Part shown: positions 45,868 to 57,169 of the stretch, in pieces
Numbering within the stretch: the stretch's first letter is position 1
Layout of the letters: each line of letters begins with the position of its first letter
NCBI GenBank assembly: GCA_013115135.1
Contig: JABANP010000022.1
Span: 186,001-250,000, forward strand
Source: Perkinsus olseni
Taxonomy: Eukaryota > Perkinsozoa > Perkinsida > Perkinsidae
Length of the DNA: 64,000 bases
Direction of reading: 5' to 3'
Notes under the pieces: generated by a model
Databases searched by the model: none
What the model saw: only the letters and a program-made list of their open reading frames with translations
What the model was told of the DNA's origin: nothing
Made by a program: the position numbers and the translations under genes

Positions 45868-46149
45868 AGTAAAAGGGTAAAGAACAGGGCTGACAGTAAA
45901 AGCAGCAGCAGCAACCGGACAGATCTGCGCTGCGGCGAGACAAACAGACGAGCGCGGAGGTGGTATACTGAGAACTCGAGAATAAACACATCTGATATGA
46001 AAAGATTCGATAAGATAACACGTTCACCAGGCATCCTCGATACAAAGGCCAGTACACTCAACAGCAGCAGTACTGAGCTTGCCACCTTGCGGCAGCGTCC
46101 CAGCGGACAGGTCGCTACAGACAACAACAAAAGAAAGAGGGGGGAAAAA

Positions 46150-48414
46150 CTACTCTTCTTGTTTACAGCTACTGGACTGTACGAATACTGACAAGCGACG
46201 GATGAGCTCCTGGCAGGCTTGCTGAGGGTTAGGCATCCACATATAACAAAACCTCATAGCGCCAGGAGAACCGAAGAAGCTGTCACCAGGGGAGGGAATA
46301 ATCTTATAAGGTTCGTCGCAGAACTTTGAGAACAGCTCCGTCGAGTTGTGAGATGGCAGAAATTTGGTAAAATCGGCCCAGATGAAGATGCTGCCATCGG
46401 GTTGGTAGAAGGGAACGCCCAGGTCCGCGAGGCCCCTACAAATGATCTGTTTGCACTCGGTCAGAATCTTGCGGTATTCCGACAAGTAGTCGCTCAGCCA
46501 TTGCTTGTCACCAAGCAGTTTCGCCGTATACCACTGAGAAGTACGAGAAATGTGGTACGCGAGCGGAAACAGGACGCCCGACTACCTGTGTTAATGGACT
46601 AACCGCAGCGAAAAGGTTATAGCAGCTTTGAGCAGCCCGCTTCATAGTCACCAGGGAGGGGTCGTGACGTTGACGGGGTAGGCCCAGACAGAAACCAACT
46701 CGCATGCCCGACAAACCTCACGAAGGAAGGAATTTGCATGCCGGACAATATTCCGTTTATCGCTTACCTATATCCTTGCTGAGGCCCCAGAGGACCAGGG
46801 TTGGGGGATCGATGTCTCCCGGGAGAAACGGCTGACGAGGAAGATAGCGTGGAAGCCGTACTGGGCCCCTACGGTACTTACTAAGTTCAGCGCAGAGATG
46901 TGACGCTTGCCGCTGTCGTCATGCACAGCACAACCGTAGATCTCATCAGAGCTGATCAGAAAAGGTACGTGAACAGGAGAGCTCTTGGAGGAGTAATTCA
47001 CCTACATCCACCATAGTCCCTTCTCGCCACACCAATTCCTAATCATCCGCAGCTCTTCGACATCTGCCACTCGACCACTCGGGTTGCCAGGATTCACAGT
47101 CAGCAACGCCTTGGGTTTCAGCCCTTCGCCAATGCAAGCCTCGTAGCCTTGCTCGAGGGCCGACCTGACAGTGATGATGGCAACCTACAGTCGATAGTAG
47201 CCACGGCAGCAGCAGTTCCGAGGCTGCTGATGGAACTGAGGAGGATAAAGGCGCCAGAAGACGACAAAAATCATAACGGAAAATCGTATTAAACCGACCT
47301 CGATATCTCGAAGCTCGTCTCCATTGAAGTTTGCACCGACGGCACGACGCGTACCTAACCACACACGAAAGAGTGTATGCACAGAATCATGGAGGAGCAC
47401 CTTACTCCAGCTTCCTTGCCACAGTCCAGGAGGAACACCGGGTACAGAGGCTTGGTGCTGAGAAAACAGTCCCTTCCGTCACCATCGCCGAGGCAGAATG
47501 ATATCAGGTTCATCGCGGGCCCGCATCTAGCACATCACGACGGAAGGCAGTAACTTGGGTGGAGTGGAAGCCACTAATGCTCACCCGTTAGTGACGGCTA
47601 TAACATCCTCAGGTGTGAACTCGGAAGCGGTCTCCATACCATCCAATGGCGGAGCTAGAAATGTGGAGACGGCCTGCGAGAAGCAGAGCATGCTACTTCA
47701 CAACACCTACGACGATTATGCAGTATCAAGCAACTCCGAAGAGCATTCCCCTAAGTCACAACGACGAGCACAACAAAATAGGAACGAATTGACCACGAAA
47801 TTGTAACAGACTCCAGCACGACCGAGGTCCATAATTATGAAAATATGTGCGTCCCACGGAATCCCAGCTTACTCCGGCAACAGCGGCTTTTAAAGTATCC
47901 GTCCCCGAGAACTTGCCGTACGTGAAGAGCTCCCGACTGGGGAATGACTCGGTCGAAGACATATCAGCCAGTATCTGATGAGAAACGCATGCACGAACTG
48001 AGGTGGAGATCGATACATCAAGGCATGCAGCGAACTAGCAGGTACCGAGTGGCAAGGATGAGTCTGCCAAAACGACGAACATGCATGAGAAGAAACAGGC
48101 TGGCACCTGTCTCGTTCTCGCCTCCAGCATGGCTTCCATTGATCTATTCTCCGCAACACACATGGTGAGATACCCATTAGGGTTAGTATCTGAGACTGAA
48201 GGCTGCACGATGAGCTCAGAGTGAACAGATGACCTTGGTCGAACAGGTCTGGCTGGGAGTCGACGAAGGCTTTGAAGTAGCTGGTGAGTGGTTCGCTCAC
48301 AGTCTGCTCACACCTGCCGGACACCTTAATACGCCCCTCGGTAGAGTCGCTGTCACCGAAGGTCATAAGGTCTATACAGTCCATACAATCAGAACTGACA
48401 AGGCACCACCGCAT
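46150..48414 (-). CDS. ACC-synthase-like class I/II aminotransferase, intron-rich paralogue
   Basis: PLP-dependent enzyme of the aminotransferase fold I group, nearest in motifs to 1-aminocyclopropane-1-carboxylate synthases and related transaminases. Pieces align one-for-one with the paralogue at 50150-51997: TNPNGYLTMCVAENRS, ELFTYGKFSGTDTLKAAVAG, NLISFCLGDGDGRDCFLS, VNPGNPSGRVADVEELR, SDEIYGCAVHDDSGKRHISAL, GDIDPPTLVLWGLSKDI (Schiff-base Lys), LSGMRVGFCLG and MRFCYMWM near the end. Joining them needs ten short introns, four shared with the paralogue and six extra; I checked phase at the extra sites. Active-site residues are present, so it looks functional. Start taken as ATG 48414; in-frame ATGs slightly downstream are possible. 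The 45868-46149 gap to the LRR gene holds nothing obvious. Confidence 0.75.
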
Positions 48415-50149
48415 GGAGGCCGATGAACGCTCATCATGCTGCAGACGAGGGCACAGCGTGGCCCGTACACAACGACGCCGTATACTGACAGCAAGCCCTC
48501 CCGAGACGAACAGGATTGCCCGACGATCCCGAATCGGGATTCCCGATTACTAAAACGTAGGAGGTTGACGACCGGGTACTGAATGTGTCACACAACAGTA
48601 ACGACTCCAAACTTCGGGACTGCTTCCTGTCCCCTACAAGGGCAGGACCACACTCGAAGCTAGCGTAGGGACATAACGGTTATTGACACAGTTGACATCC
48701 CCAGGCGATGTCTGACTAGCTATTGAGTCGCATCTAGCTATGAGAGCAAGAGGACTTGCTACATGTGAATCCACTTTGTGCGGACTGTTACTTTCACGCT
48801 CCATGTTGACACCCCCATGCCTATAAGGGTAGACAGTGACCGGCGAGCGCCGAAGACTTTAGCGTGGCCGCACTGTTTATGCGTATAACGACCGATAGCA
48901 CTATACAAGACGCTTCTGAAAAGATCTGAGGAGCCCCGCCTGCCGTTCCCTCGACCGCAGACTGAACACCATTTCGCATCTCTGTCACCTGTTGTGACTC
49001 ACAGCGCCTTAGGGATCACGTCAAGTTGTTATCACCAACTCGATCAGCTGGCATCGTAGTGCGTAGAGGTAAACTCGCTAAGAACATTTGAAAGGTGGCA
49101 GTCAATTTTCCTCTCTATACTCCTCTACGATGTTGGAAATATCCACAAGATGACAGGCGGTACTGTCAGATATGGCCACTCGCCCCTCAAGTACTATCAG
49201 CCAAAATTTCCATGACGCAGAGGTTGGTGATGCCCGACAACAACTTAAAGTTGTTGCGGTCATCCAGTAGGTCACTGAAAGCTAGCCCCTCCAGATCTAC
49301 ATTCTGTGGATGGCTGGATATCTGTGGCCTACCTCGGCATCCAGGGAATGGTTGGATTGAGCGCAGATCATCTTCCAGGGCTCTGACCCGATGAAACCAA
49401 CGCCTACTCCCACTCTAGGTTCACTAACTCATGCTAGCCTAGCTCGCATCACTCATTTGCATTACTTATTGGTACACGCACCAGATCCTCTCACCAGGGA
49501 TTGAACCTCTGCTCGGTGAATTTCGCTAGCGTCGATCTACCGCTGGCAGATCACTAACAAGAAAACACTCTCGTATCCTACCTTGAAGAATAGCTTTGCT
49601 GACTTGGTAGCAGAACCTTTCAACAGCTTCTGATCTCACTGTGTACTAAACACTCCTCCCCTTATTCCACTTCCATCACCCTGCGTTCGGATCCTCCATG
49701 AGGCCCGAGGCCGGGACATAGAAAACTAACTGTTCTCCGAGTCAGGTATCTTCTCGCCGGAGAGAAACGGTCTATAGGCGGAAAACCGACCTGTGTTGGG
49801 ATTAGCGTTGTTGAAGAGAATCGGAACGCTTCGAAGTCTCAACCGAAGGAGGCTCTCCTTGACGAACCTCGAAGTCCTATGTCCAGCTGAGGATGCCTGA
49901 CTCACACAACACAGCTACTGAATGCACTTTAAACAACGACTATCTTTATGAGCCACTGATATGATAGAAGGAAGGGGGATCTTGACAACCATTAAAAAGG
50001 GTTTCGGTAAAACCGTAAACTACAGGTACAAGCAGCCAACTATGGCTGATTAGGAAACATAAAGGAACGACGCACTCGCCTACGCCCCAGTTCGGAGCAG
50101 AGCACTGTCATAGTAGTCTATATAAACTGGTACTCATAGTGTCACATTT
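48415..50149 (-). other. Interval between the aminotransferases, with a possible small minus-strand gene remnant
   Basis: Two minus-strand stretches look coding. About 49190-49290 reads VDLEGLAFSDLLDDRNNFKL to a stop near 49188, preceded across a possible 29-nt intron by ALEDDLRSIQPFPGC. Another near 49570-49640 reads RSEAVERFCYQVSKAILQ before a GTAGG donor. They could be exons of one gene or a decayed one. A tRNA-like T-arm fragment lies between them (about 49489-49515, minus). The rest shows no gene. Confidence 0.3.
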
Positions 50150-51997
50150 TTACAACCCTTTGCGGGTCTCGTGAGCGAAGTCAGTAAGTCTTCTGATAAC
50201 TTCCCTACAGGCCTCCTCACCGTCGGCCATCCAGGCGTAGCAGAATCTCACCATCCCAGGCTTGTCCGCAAAGAAGCAGCTGCCTGGCGACACGACCATG
50301 CGATAAGGATCCGACTTCAGCTTGTTGAAGAGACCCAATCCATCTTGATCGTCGGGCTCAATGAACTCGGTGAGATCACACCAAAGGAAGAGGCCAGCAT
50401 GCGGTTCAGAGTAGGGTATGCTGAGCTTGCCCAATCCGTCACATAAGATACGCTTGCAAGACGTCAGACGCTCCCTAGAGATCTGCAGAAAGCCCGCAAG
50501 CCACTGCTCATCATTAAGCATTCTGGCGCACACCTCTTGCGCTACTGGACTGACCATAGAGAAAATACTGTACTGCTTAGTCGCAGCGTGGCGGATGGTC
50601 TCAATGAGCTTCCAGTCTCTCTGTCTTGGGACGTTCATTATCAGACCAACACGCATGCCCGAGAGGGCCATGTCTTTGCTGAAGCCCCAGAGCACTAACG
50701 TGGGAGGGTCGATGTCACCCTCGAGCAGTGGCAGATTCAAGGCCGAGATGTGAGGCCGACTGCAATCAGTGTGAACGCTGCATCCATAGATCTCATCAGA
50801 TATCCACCACATGCGCTTCATACCACACCAATTCCGAATCCCTCGGAGCTCGTTAACGTCAGCGACGCTACCCATTGGGTTGCCGGGGTCCGTGGTGATG
50901 AGAGCACGCGGGCGATACCCTTCGCTGACACACTGCTTGTAGGCGCTGTCGAGGGCTGATCTGAAGATAATGAAAAGATGATGAACCGATGCGTTACTGA
51001 TTATGAGAGACTCCCTGCACTTACAGTTTGATCTTGAACTCGTCATCAGCACTAGTCTTAACGGCGTACTTCACTACAACGTTGCCTTCGAGGGCGCAGT
51101 CAGTGGCGAAAACGGGATAGGCGGGGGAGGTGGTGATGAAACAATCTTTACCATCACCTTCACCCAAGCAAAACGATATCATATTCATAGCCGAACCGCA
51201 TCTGAATGACCAGCAACATTCAGTGGCAGCGGAAGCGTCCAGACCGAGCTCACCCGTTGGTGACACACAAGACATCCTGGGGAGACATTTTCTCCTCCTT
51301 GAGGATGTACTGGTCTGCGGTCTCTGCACTCGCCTCCAAGGCCTTCACGACGACTTCAGGAGGGGCCAGGTGAGTGGAGACAGCCTGCGCTACGGCTGAC
51401 TTGAAGCCATGCATGCCAGAGAAATCACCATAGTCACAGAGTTCATGCCTCGGGAAGTTAGGGTCGGCAGCAAGCTCTCCGAGAACCTGACAGCACTTAA
51501 GATGCTTACCCACGACACTCCCTTCCCGCCATAAAATTCCGGTGAGGAAACGGACGAATATCAACGAGCCGGAGACAAGTAGATACATCTCGATCCCACG
51601 ACCCACTATAAATGATGTCCTGCAACACTGTACAGTGAGAGACTACCACTCAGCACCATCAACTCCAATGACACCTCACAGTTGACCAAGACATCAAGAG
51701 CCCTTCGTTACCGCATGGCCTCACCTTCCTAAATTCTGCCTCGACCTCCGCTCCTACGGTCCTATTCTCCGCCATACACATGGGAATGAAACCCTTGGGG
51801 TTGGTATCTAGCAGTCTTACCCGTGAGCTTGCTGATGGCGCGACAAGCGAAAACCTACCCTTATCATACAGATCCTTTTGGGCCTCGGCGAAGGCGGGAG
51901 CATAGACGGTGAACTCGGTGGCAGCGGCCTTCTTGCCGCGCTTGGATACCCTGTACTGCGGTCTGGCATCCGCGCGCCTCAGGGTTTGCTCGACCAT
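50150..51997 (-). CDS. ACC-synthase-like class I/II aminotransferase
   Basis: PLP enzyme of fold type I. Exons 51997-51859, 51807-51725, 51486-51254, 51201-51025 and 50960-50150 keep phase and give about 480 residues, the usual ACC synthase length. Motifs in order: NPKGFIPMCMAENRTVG (substrate-side block), CDYGDFSGMHGFKSAVA, FITTSPAYPVF, TTDPGNPMGS (PLP-binding Asn near 238), SDEIYG (Asp near 266, Tyr 269), WGFSKDMALSGMRVG with the Schiff-base Lys near 306 and a conserved Arg near 314, and VRFCYAW (substrate carboxylate Arg). Whether it makes ACC, transaminates or does another alpha/gamma reaction cannot be told from sequence alone. Only four introns, versus ten in the paralogue 1.7 kb away. 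The start is the first ATG of exon 1; an upstream exon is not needed. Confidence 0.85.
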
Positions 51998-52575
51998 TAT
52001 TCAAAAACAGAGATAATATACTGTGACAACGGTGGTACGGTAAAAGTGAACGATTGATATCAGCAAAGATGAATGATTGTTAAGCTAGCGCTAGTACGAG
52101 CCACGAAAGATATCTTTGGATGCTCTCTTGGGAGCCGGCTATCGGGGAAGCATCATACCTTGCTCAGCAGTAACTAATGGGTGAAGTAAACCGACGAAAG
52201 AATGACCGAGCACTATTGTCCGAGGAATGACAGCAGCAGTATTAATGAACTACTGGCAGTGCCTGTGTTCACTTATTCCGGTTGGTCAACAGCCGAGGAC
52301 GGCTCGACAGCTTGCTTTTGAACCAGTTTCCAAGGGCCTGGAGATGACCTTAGAGAACGAGGTTCTAATAATACCCATCGTTGCTTCAATTCAATTCGAA
52401 TTGCCCATCGTTGGTTCCAGAGATAGTACGCGGCGGAGCTATCTTGCTCTCTTGTGAAATCTTGCGTTTTCTTCACCTCCCTATTCCACGATTATGATAT
52501 CCTCGATAAGGAGAATGTTGTTAAAATCGTATCTCAACTCATAACCGCTTCGAGCCTTGCTGCATGTAAAGGGCC
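51998..52575. other. Divergent intergenic region
   Basis: Between the minus-strand aminotransferase and plus-strand frames. It includes a local direct repeat (CCCATCGTTG at 52374 and 52408). No gene seen. Confidence 0.35.
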
Positions 52576-52980
52576 GTGCAAGCCTCTTCTCCTAAAGTTT
52601 CCCCGCGTTCGGAAGATTTTGGCAGTGAAACGTATCCAAGCCAAGGGGACGAGGGGCGCCGCTTCAAGCCGTCGGCAGAACTGATGCTGCGTTCAGTACT
52701 CGTGGATTCAGCAGCCGATAACATCACCACCAGTAGCAGTGGTTGCTTTGATCCGTACAAAATGGCTGCTGCGTCGCTAGCTTCCAGGATAGGGAGTGCC
52801 GCATCTGAGGAGCCAACGACGTTGGAGGAGAATCTTTCAGCATGGATGAAGACCAAGGAGCTCAACCTTGGTTTGGATATCTTATCCGAGCCCTGTATAT
52901 CGGAGACACAGATCATGCAGATTGTCAATGCATCGCCAAAGACTATGGTTTTAGCAGCTCTGGGCATTGTCGATCGGTAG
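52576..52980 (+). CDS. Unknown short protein or exon
   Basis: Open frame with good composition: SEDFGSETYPSQGDEGRRF, LMLRSVLVDSAADNITTSSS, NLSAWMKTKELNLGLDILSE, ending LAALGIVDR then stop. The frame opens with GTG; the first in-frame ATG is at 52684, so either the protein starts there (about 98 residues) or an upstream exon exists. No domain recognised. The 52981-53275 gap after it is uncertain. Confidence 0.35.
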   Translation: MQASSPKVSPRSEDFGSETYPSQGDEGRRFKPSAELMLRSVLVDSAADNITTSSSGCFDPYKMAAASLASRIGSAASEEPTTLEENLSAWMKTKELNLGLDILSEPCISETQIMQIVNASPKTMVLAALGIVDR

Positions 52981-53275
52981 TAACTGGGAAGGGGGGGCAT
53001 GCTTCATTCAAAGGGATGAACTCCATTTCATTCTATTGACCAACTAAATCTTTATGCGTTGAACTGAATCGTTCTGGAGGGTAATGATGAGTGCAGCTTG
53101 CTCGGAGGTTATTGACTCGGACAGGATTTTCGTGCAGCCGTGTATGCGTCCACGTGGCGAAACAGAACCTCCTTTCTGTTCTTCACTTCATTTTTTTTAC
53201 CCTACGCACCCTTCTCGTCCCAAATTCTAGCGGATTCGCCTTCAACAGCGTTCAAGGCGGCTTCACCACTGTACG

Positions 53276-54166
53276 ATGGGCCCTGGCAGGTTTACTCCCC
53301 CTATGCTGGTGTCGGCTATGCGGAGCGAGCTGTCCGTGGCCACTATACGGGAATGCATAACCACACTCGGACAGCTGTTCGATGCCTATGCTGTCCTGCC
53401 TGAGGTAGCATTCCGATCCACGAGGCTGCCGCGCTGTCCCTATTGGTCCCCGTTGTATGACAGTCGCTTTCTTCTCAGGCGGATATACGGAAAGTCGCTC
53501 CGGACGTTCCGAGCCTCGGCAATGTGGTAGTAAAGGCGGGTGGGGGTTCGGAACCACACGCGATTTTCGGTCCACTCTAACAAGTGCTTTAGCTCCCAGC
53601 GTCTTTCTCACGAGCAAAGCGTAGGAATATATCCGGGGTACCAGATTCTACCGCAACTAACGGAAATTCTCTTGTTCTCTTCTCCTCTGTCCTAGCGCAG
53701 GGTGATCAACTGGCGCGAAGCTACAGCTCACACTGAAATCGGGCTTCATTCATCGAGGATGCAGGTACTCTTCACTCAATGCCTGCTTGATGCCAAGTTC
53801 CTCGACATGTGCTTGGAGGGCTCCGAGGAGGGTCGAAAGGCTCTGGTGGAGGCCTTCAGAGTCATGGAAGTGCGAATCAGGAGTTTGGAGAAGGTACCGC
53901 AGCTGATCAGTGGCCTCGAGTAACGCTACGGTTAGGATTCCCTGGCTGGCTCCAAGGCTGCGGCCCTACTCAAGGGTCTGGACTCGGTGTCTAGGTCGAG
54001 TTTGGCTGAAGTGTCTGCACCTGCTGCCGGTGGGGCCTATGATGGGTTCTTCGAGAAGAGGTGGGCCCATGGGTGGACAGCGAGATGGGGCAGTCTTTGG
54101 CAGGCACTTGGACATCCCTGGTTGGGGTCCATCTTCGACGACCGCTTCGACGTCACCGCGCCATAA
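53276..54166 (+). CDS. Unknown helical protein, three exons
   Basis: Exons 53276-53404, 53696-53893 and 53936-54166 each start and end in phase 0 and give about 185 residues. The first reads MRSELSVATIRECITTLGQL; the second INWREATAHTEIGLHSSRMQ and KFLDMCLEGSEEGRKALVEA; the last KAAALLKGLDSVSRSSLAE, then WTARWGSLWQALGHPWLGSI and FDDRFDVTAP before the stop. The first intron is long for this window (291 nt), so an exon could be missed there. Likely all-helical with a Trp-rich C-terminus. No family recognised. Confidence 0.5.
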
Positions 54167-54517
54167 AAAGTAACTCCTTCGAGCCTTCCACTGCCACTAC
54201 GTATCGTTACCAGCTTCCACTATCTACTACTTGTTGGGTTGCTGAGTCACCGAATTCATACGATCGACTGAGGCCCAGTGTCTCAGTAGAGTAGAAAGTT
54301 CTTTAACTAGCACTACTGCGTACTGGCGTATGTACGCTGGCCACCCCTTCGCTGCTTATAAATTAGCATGTAGATATGGCACCATACAGGACTTTCTCGT
54401 TGAAGAGAATACGTAACGCAGGTCTAACTTGGCCGTTGGAGGGTGTTGAACAGCGTCTCCGACGGCCTTGTACCGTTATCTTCTGTATCCATCTCTCTAG
54501 TTTTTGTTGACTACCCG

Positions 54518-55294
54518 ATGTCTGTCATTGGACGGTTCAGGATGTGGGTATTGGCCGGGCAGAGCAAACCGTCACCATCAGTAGGGCAAACGCTAGGCCC
54601 CCTCGGCATCAACATGATGGTACTCTAAAGGGAATGCCAATGAGGCTCCTGTCATTTCCGCTACAATTCTCTCAGCAATTTAATAAGGAACTGAACGCAC
54701 GGATAGCTACTGTGCGGGCGAAGGTGCCGGTACAAGTCACACTCGTGCCCAAGACAGACAAGACGTCGGTTCGAACGCTCGTCAGATTTCGACGGTACTT
54801 CCTGAAGCAGGTACGCCTTCTGGCTACGGACGCCTCCTGCGAACTGGTTCATAAGGTGGGCTCTCATGGCCTTGCAGATGATAGACTGCCGCCTCTTCAG
54901 GAGGAGTAGCCAGACTACCGCTTTGTGGCGGGAAGGGCCATAGGAATATAGTGGGCACCATAACGTTGAAGGAGGTCTTTCACATAGCGAGAGTGAGGGG
55001 TAGTTGTGACGGGGCCCCGATCGAAACGAGTGGACTCAGGCTAAGAGCATGGACCCGACCAACGTCGGCAAGCCTCTGCGGTCGATAGTCATCAGCGTCA
55101 TTGGTGAGTCTGTTCACTCACAGCGGAGACTCCTGACGGGGAGGTGAGAATGGGATGCCTCAGGAACTGCTCGTGCTATGGGTATACAAGTTCTGTATAA
55201 ACTACCGGTACAACACCAGCACCGGGATGATCTGCCTATCTCCGACCTGGACAGGCTCAAGAAGGAGACAAGGTACTTATACCGACTACTGTGA
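54518..55294 (+). CDS. Organellar (mitochondrial-type) ribosomal protein uL11
   Basis: Large-subunit ribosomal protein of the GTPase-associated stalk base, binding the 23S-type rRNA L11 region. Exons 54518-54619 and 54676-54810 (possibly to 54855), then a piece ending at 54992, 55040-55103 and 55164-55294. Motifs: LAGQSKPSPSVGQTLGPLGI (equivalent of the AGQAxPxPPVGPALGxxGxN block), QFNKELNARI, KVPVQVTLVPKTD, then VGTITLKEVFHIAR, and SIVISVIG joined across an intron to TARAMGIQVL, as in L11 C-termini. The bacterial-type first block separates it from cytosolic uL11. The N-terminus is short, with no obvious long targeting peptide, so an upstream exon is possible. The third exon's acceptor (after 54935 or elsewhere) is unsettled. 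The 54167-54517 gap before it shows nothing. Confidence 0.8.
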
Positions 55295-55733
55295 GGGTAC
55301 CTGTTGTCATGTAGCCCCGGATCGCTAGTGATGCCATGGGGTTAGCTGATCTCCTTTAATCTTACTGTCCCGCTATATAACGGTCTTCGGGAGTGTCGTT
55401 CGCTGTGAATATATGATTTCGGAGTTGGGCAGTTCATGGAGGTGAGCATGTCTCCTTTAGGGCTCGTTCTAAACTGATGAAGCGGGGTTCTTGAGAGCCG
55501 TTCTTTCTCTGCTGCCACTCCGCATGTTTCTGATCACGAGTAGTCGATTGCGTTGGAGGTCAGCACTCTGGCGGTGGTTGGTTGTCACAATTGGAGACCA
55601 CCCATACCATCCTTCAGGGCTCGGGGTCTGCTAGACGCCGCTTGCTGGGGCTTGGTACTGGCAATAGCGAAGCTGCATCGGATTGGTTGTGGCCCATCCT
55701 TTTCTTGTCTTCAGTAGACTCTCTAAGCCTCCC

Positions 55734-56923
55734 ATGCCCCTTCGAGCAGGCCCATCCCTAGGTCGGCTGGAGGTGCAGTCAATTGTACTGAAGAAGTTCG
55801 TCCTCGACCTCAAGAGCCCACTGCCGTTGTGTAGAGGCAGTGAGCGTGTGGACATTACCACCCGACAGGGGGTCTACGTCGTCCTACACTGCCAGTAGGT
55901 CCAACCTCGCCCGGGGTCGCTGTTCACTTGTTTTCCAGATTCCATCCGCTTGGGACGTCATCACCTTCAACCCCCTGTTGCGGAGTCGGAGAGTCCTGCC
56001 CGCTGCCGCTCTTCCACCCTCAGCCTTGCTTCAACCCCGTCGCGGAGACGCCCGCGTTACCACATTTCGTTGAACTCACCGTAGATGGTATCTTCGAGGC
56101 GTGCAAGAACGCCGCACCGGAGAATGTCAGTCTACAGGGGGCACTTGAGATGGCGCTGCTTGCCTGTATATGCGACTCTACTGGAAGGATCCCCTCTGAA
56201 ATATTATGGTGGTACGGAGGAGGCGTTGAGGAACAGTGCAAGATTGCAAGATCTATCAAGATTAACCAGATGTATACTCGCGAAGAAAGGAAGGATGGGG
56301 TCGTTTCTGGATGCGTCAAGCTTAAAGTTGGCGACGATCCGATCAGAGACGCCGAGAGGGTCAAGGCTGCCGCCGGTTCGATCAACGACGGCTTTCTCAG
56401 GCTGGACGCAAATCAGTCTTGGACACGAGCTGAATACCAACTCTTCGCCGGATCCCTGACGAACGAGGCCAAGGCCAAGATAGAATATATTGAGGAGCCC
56501 ACTGTGACTTGGGAAGACTGGTCCGCCGAGGTTGGTATACCTATTGCCATGGACGAAAGCCTCGCGAGCGCTGCGAAGTTCCCCGCTTCCGAGGGAAGAG
56601 ATGTTCACTTCGTCCTGAAGCCAGGGGTCCTGGGCTTCAGGCGTGCCTGCCAATACGTCGTCCGTTACGGCGGCCGCTGCTGCCTGTCGAGCATGTTCGA
56701 GTCCTCACTCTCCATGTATTGGTATACGGCTATGGCGGCGCTGTGCGGGAATCAGGTCTACCACGGGCTGAGTACCTCCGGCCGGCTGATTGAGGCGAGG
56801 GCTCCCTCCTATGATGAACTGATAGTGAAAGATGCTCTGTGGTCAGTGGACTTGACCGACTGTGAACGAGAGCTTCGAGAGTTGACTCTTTCGATTGTGC
56901 GTGATGATTCTCCCTTTTCCTGA
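55734..56923 (+). CDS. Enolase-superfamily enzyme, o-succinylbenzoate synthase / muconate-cycloisomerase-like
   Basis: Exons 55734-55894 and 55939-56923 join in phase and give about 381 residues. The N-terminal capping domain ends GVGESCPLPLFHP, like the 'GWGE-PLPGFSPE' block of o-succinylbenzoate synthases (MenC). The barrel carries the full catalytic set: VKLKVG (Lys about 181 and 183), RLDANQSW (metal Asp about 210), YIEEP (metal Glu about 239), AMDESL (metal Asp about 259) and VLKPGVLG (Lys about 281). Members use Mg and proton abstraction; the MenC branch dehydrates SHCHC in menaquinone/phylloquinone synthesis, while relatives racemise N-acylamino acids or epimerise dipeptides. Substrate cannot be settled from motifs. 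No other quinone gene is nearby. Start ATG 55734 precedes the first capping-domain strand. The 55295-55733 gap upstream shows nothing. Confidence 0.8.
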
Positions 56924-57169
56924 GGGAGTTTGAGATTGTGTTGATTATGGAGTCGTCGACATGGGAACGATGGGAGCAGTTATGCTAGCGGAACAGTGGT
57001 GGCGAGGGTTCCCTGCTTTATCCTCGCCGGACCCACCTAGCATGGTTGACCGGAGCGATCGGCTCAACTCTCATTAGCCACTGGCTGATCGGCGCTGGCA
57101 TCGAGGCGAGCTCACGTGCTATCCTCTATTGTTGTTGGTTCAGTCAATATTCATCTTGCTTCTATAAGC

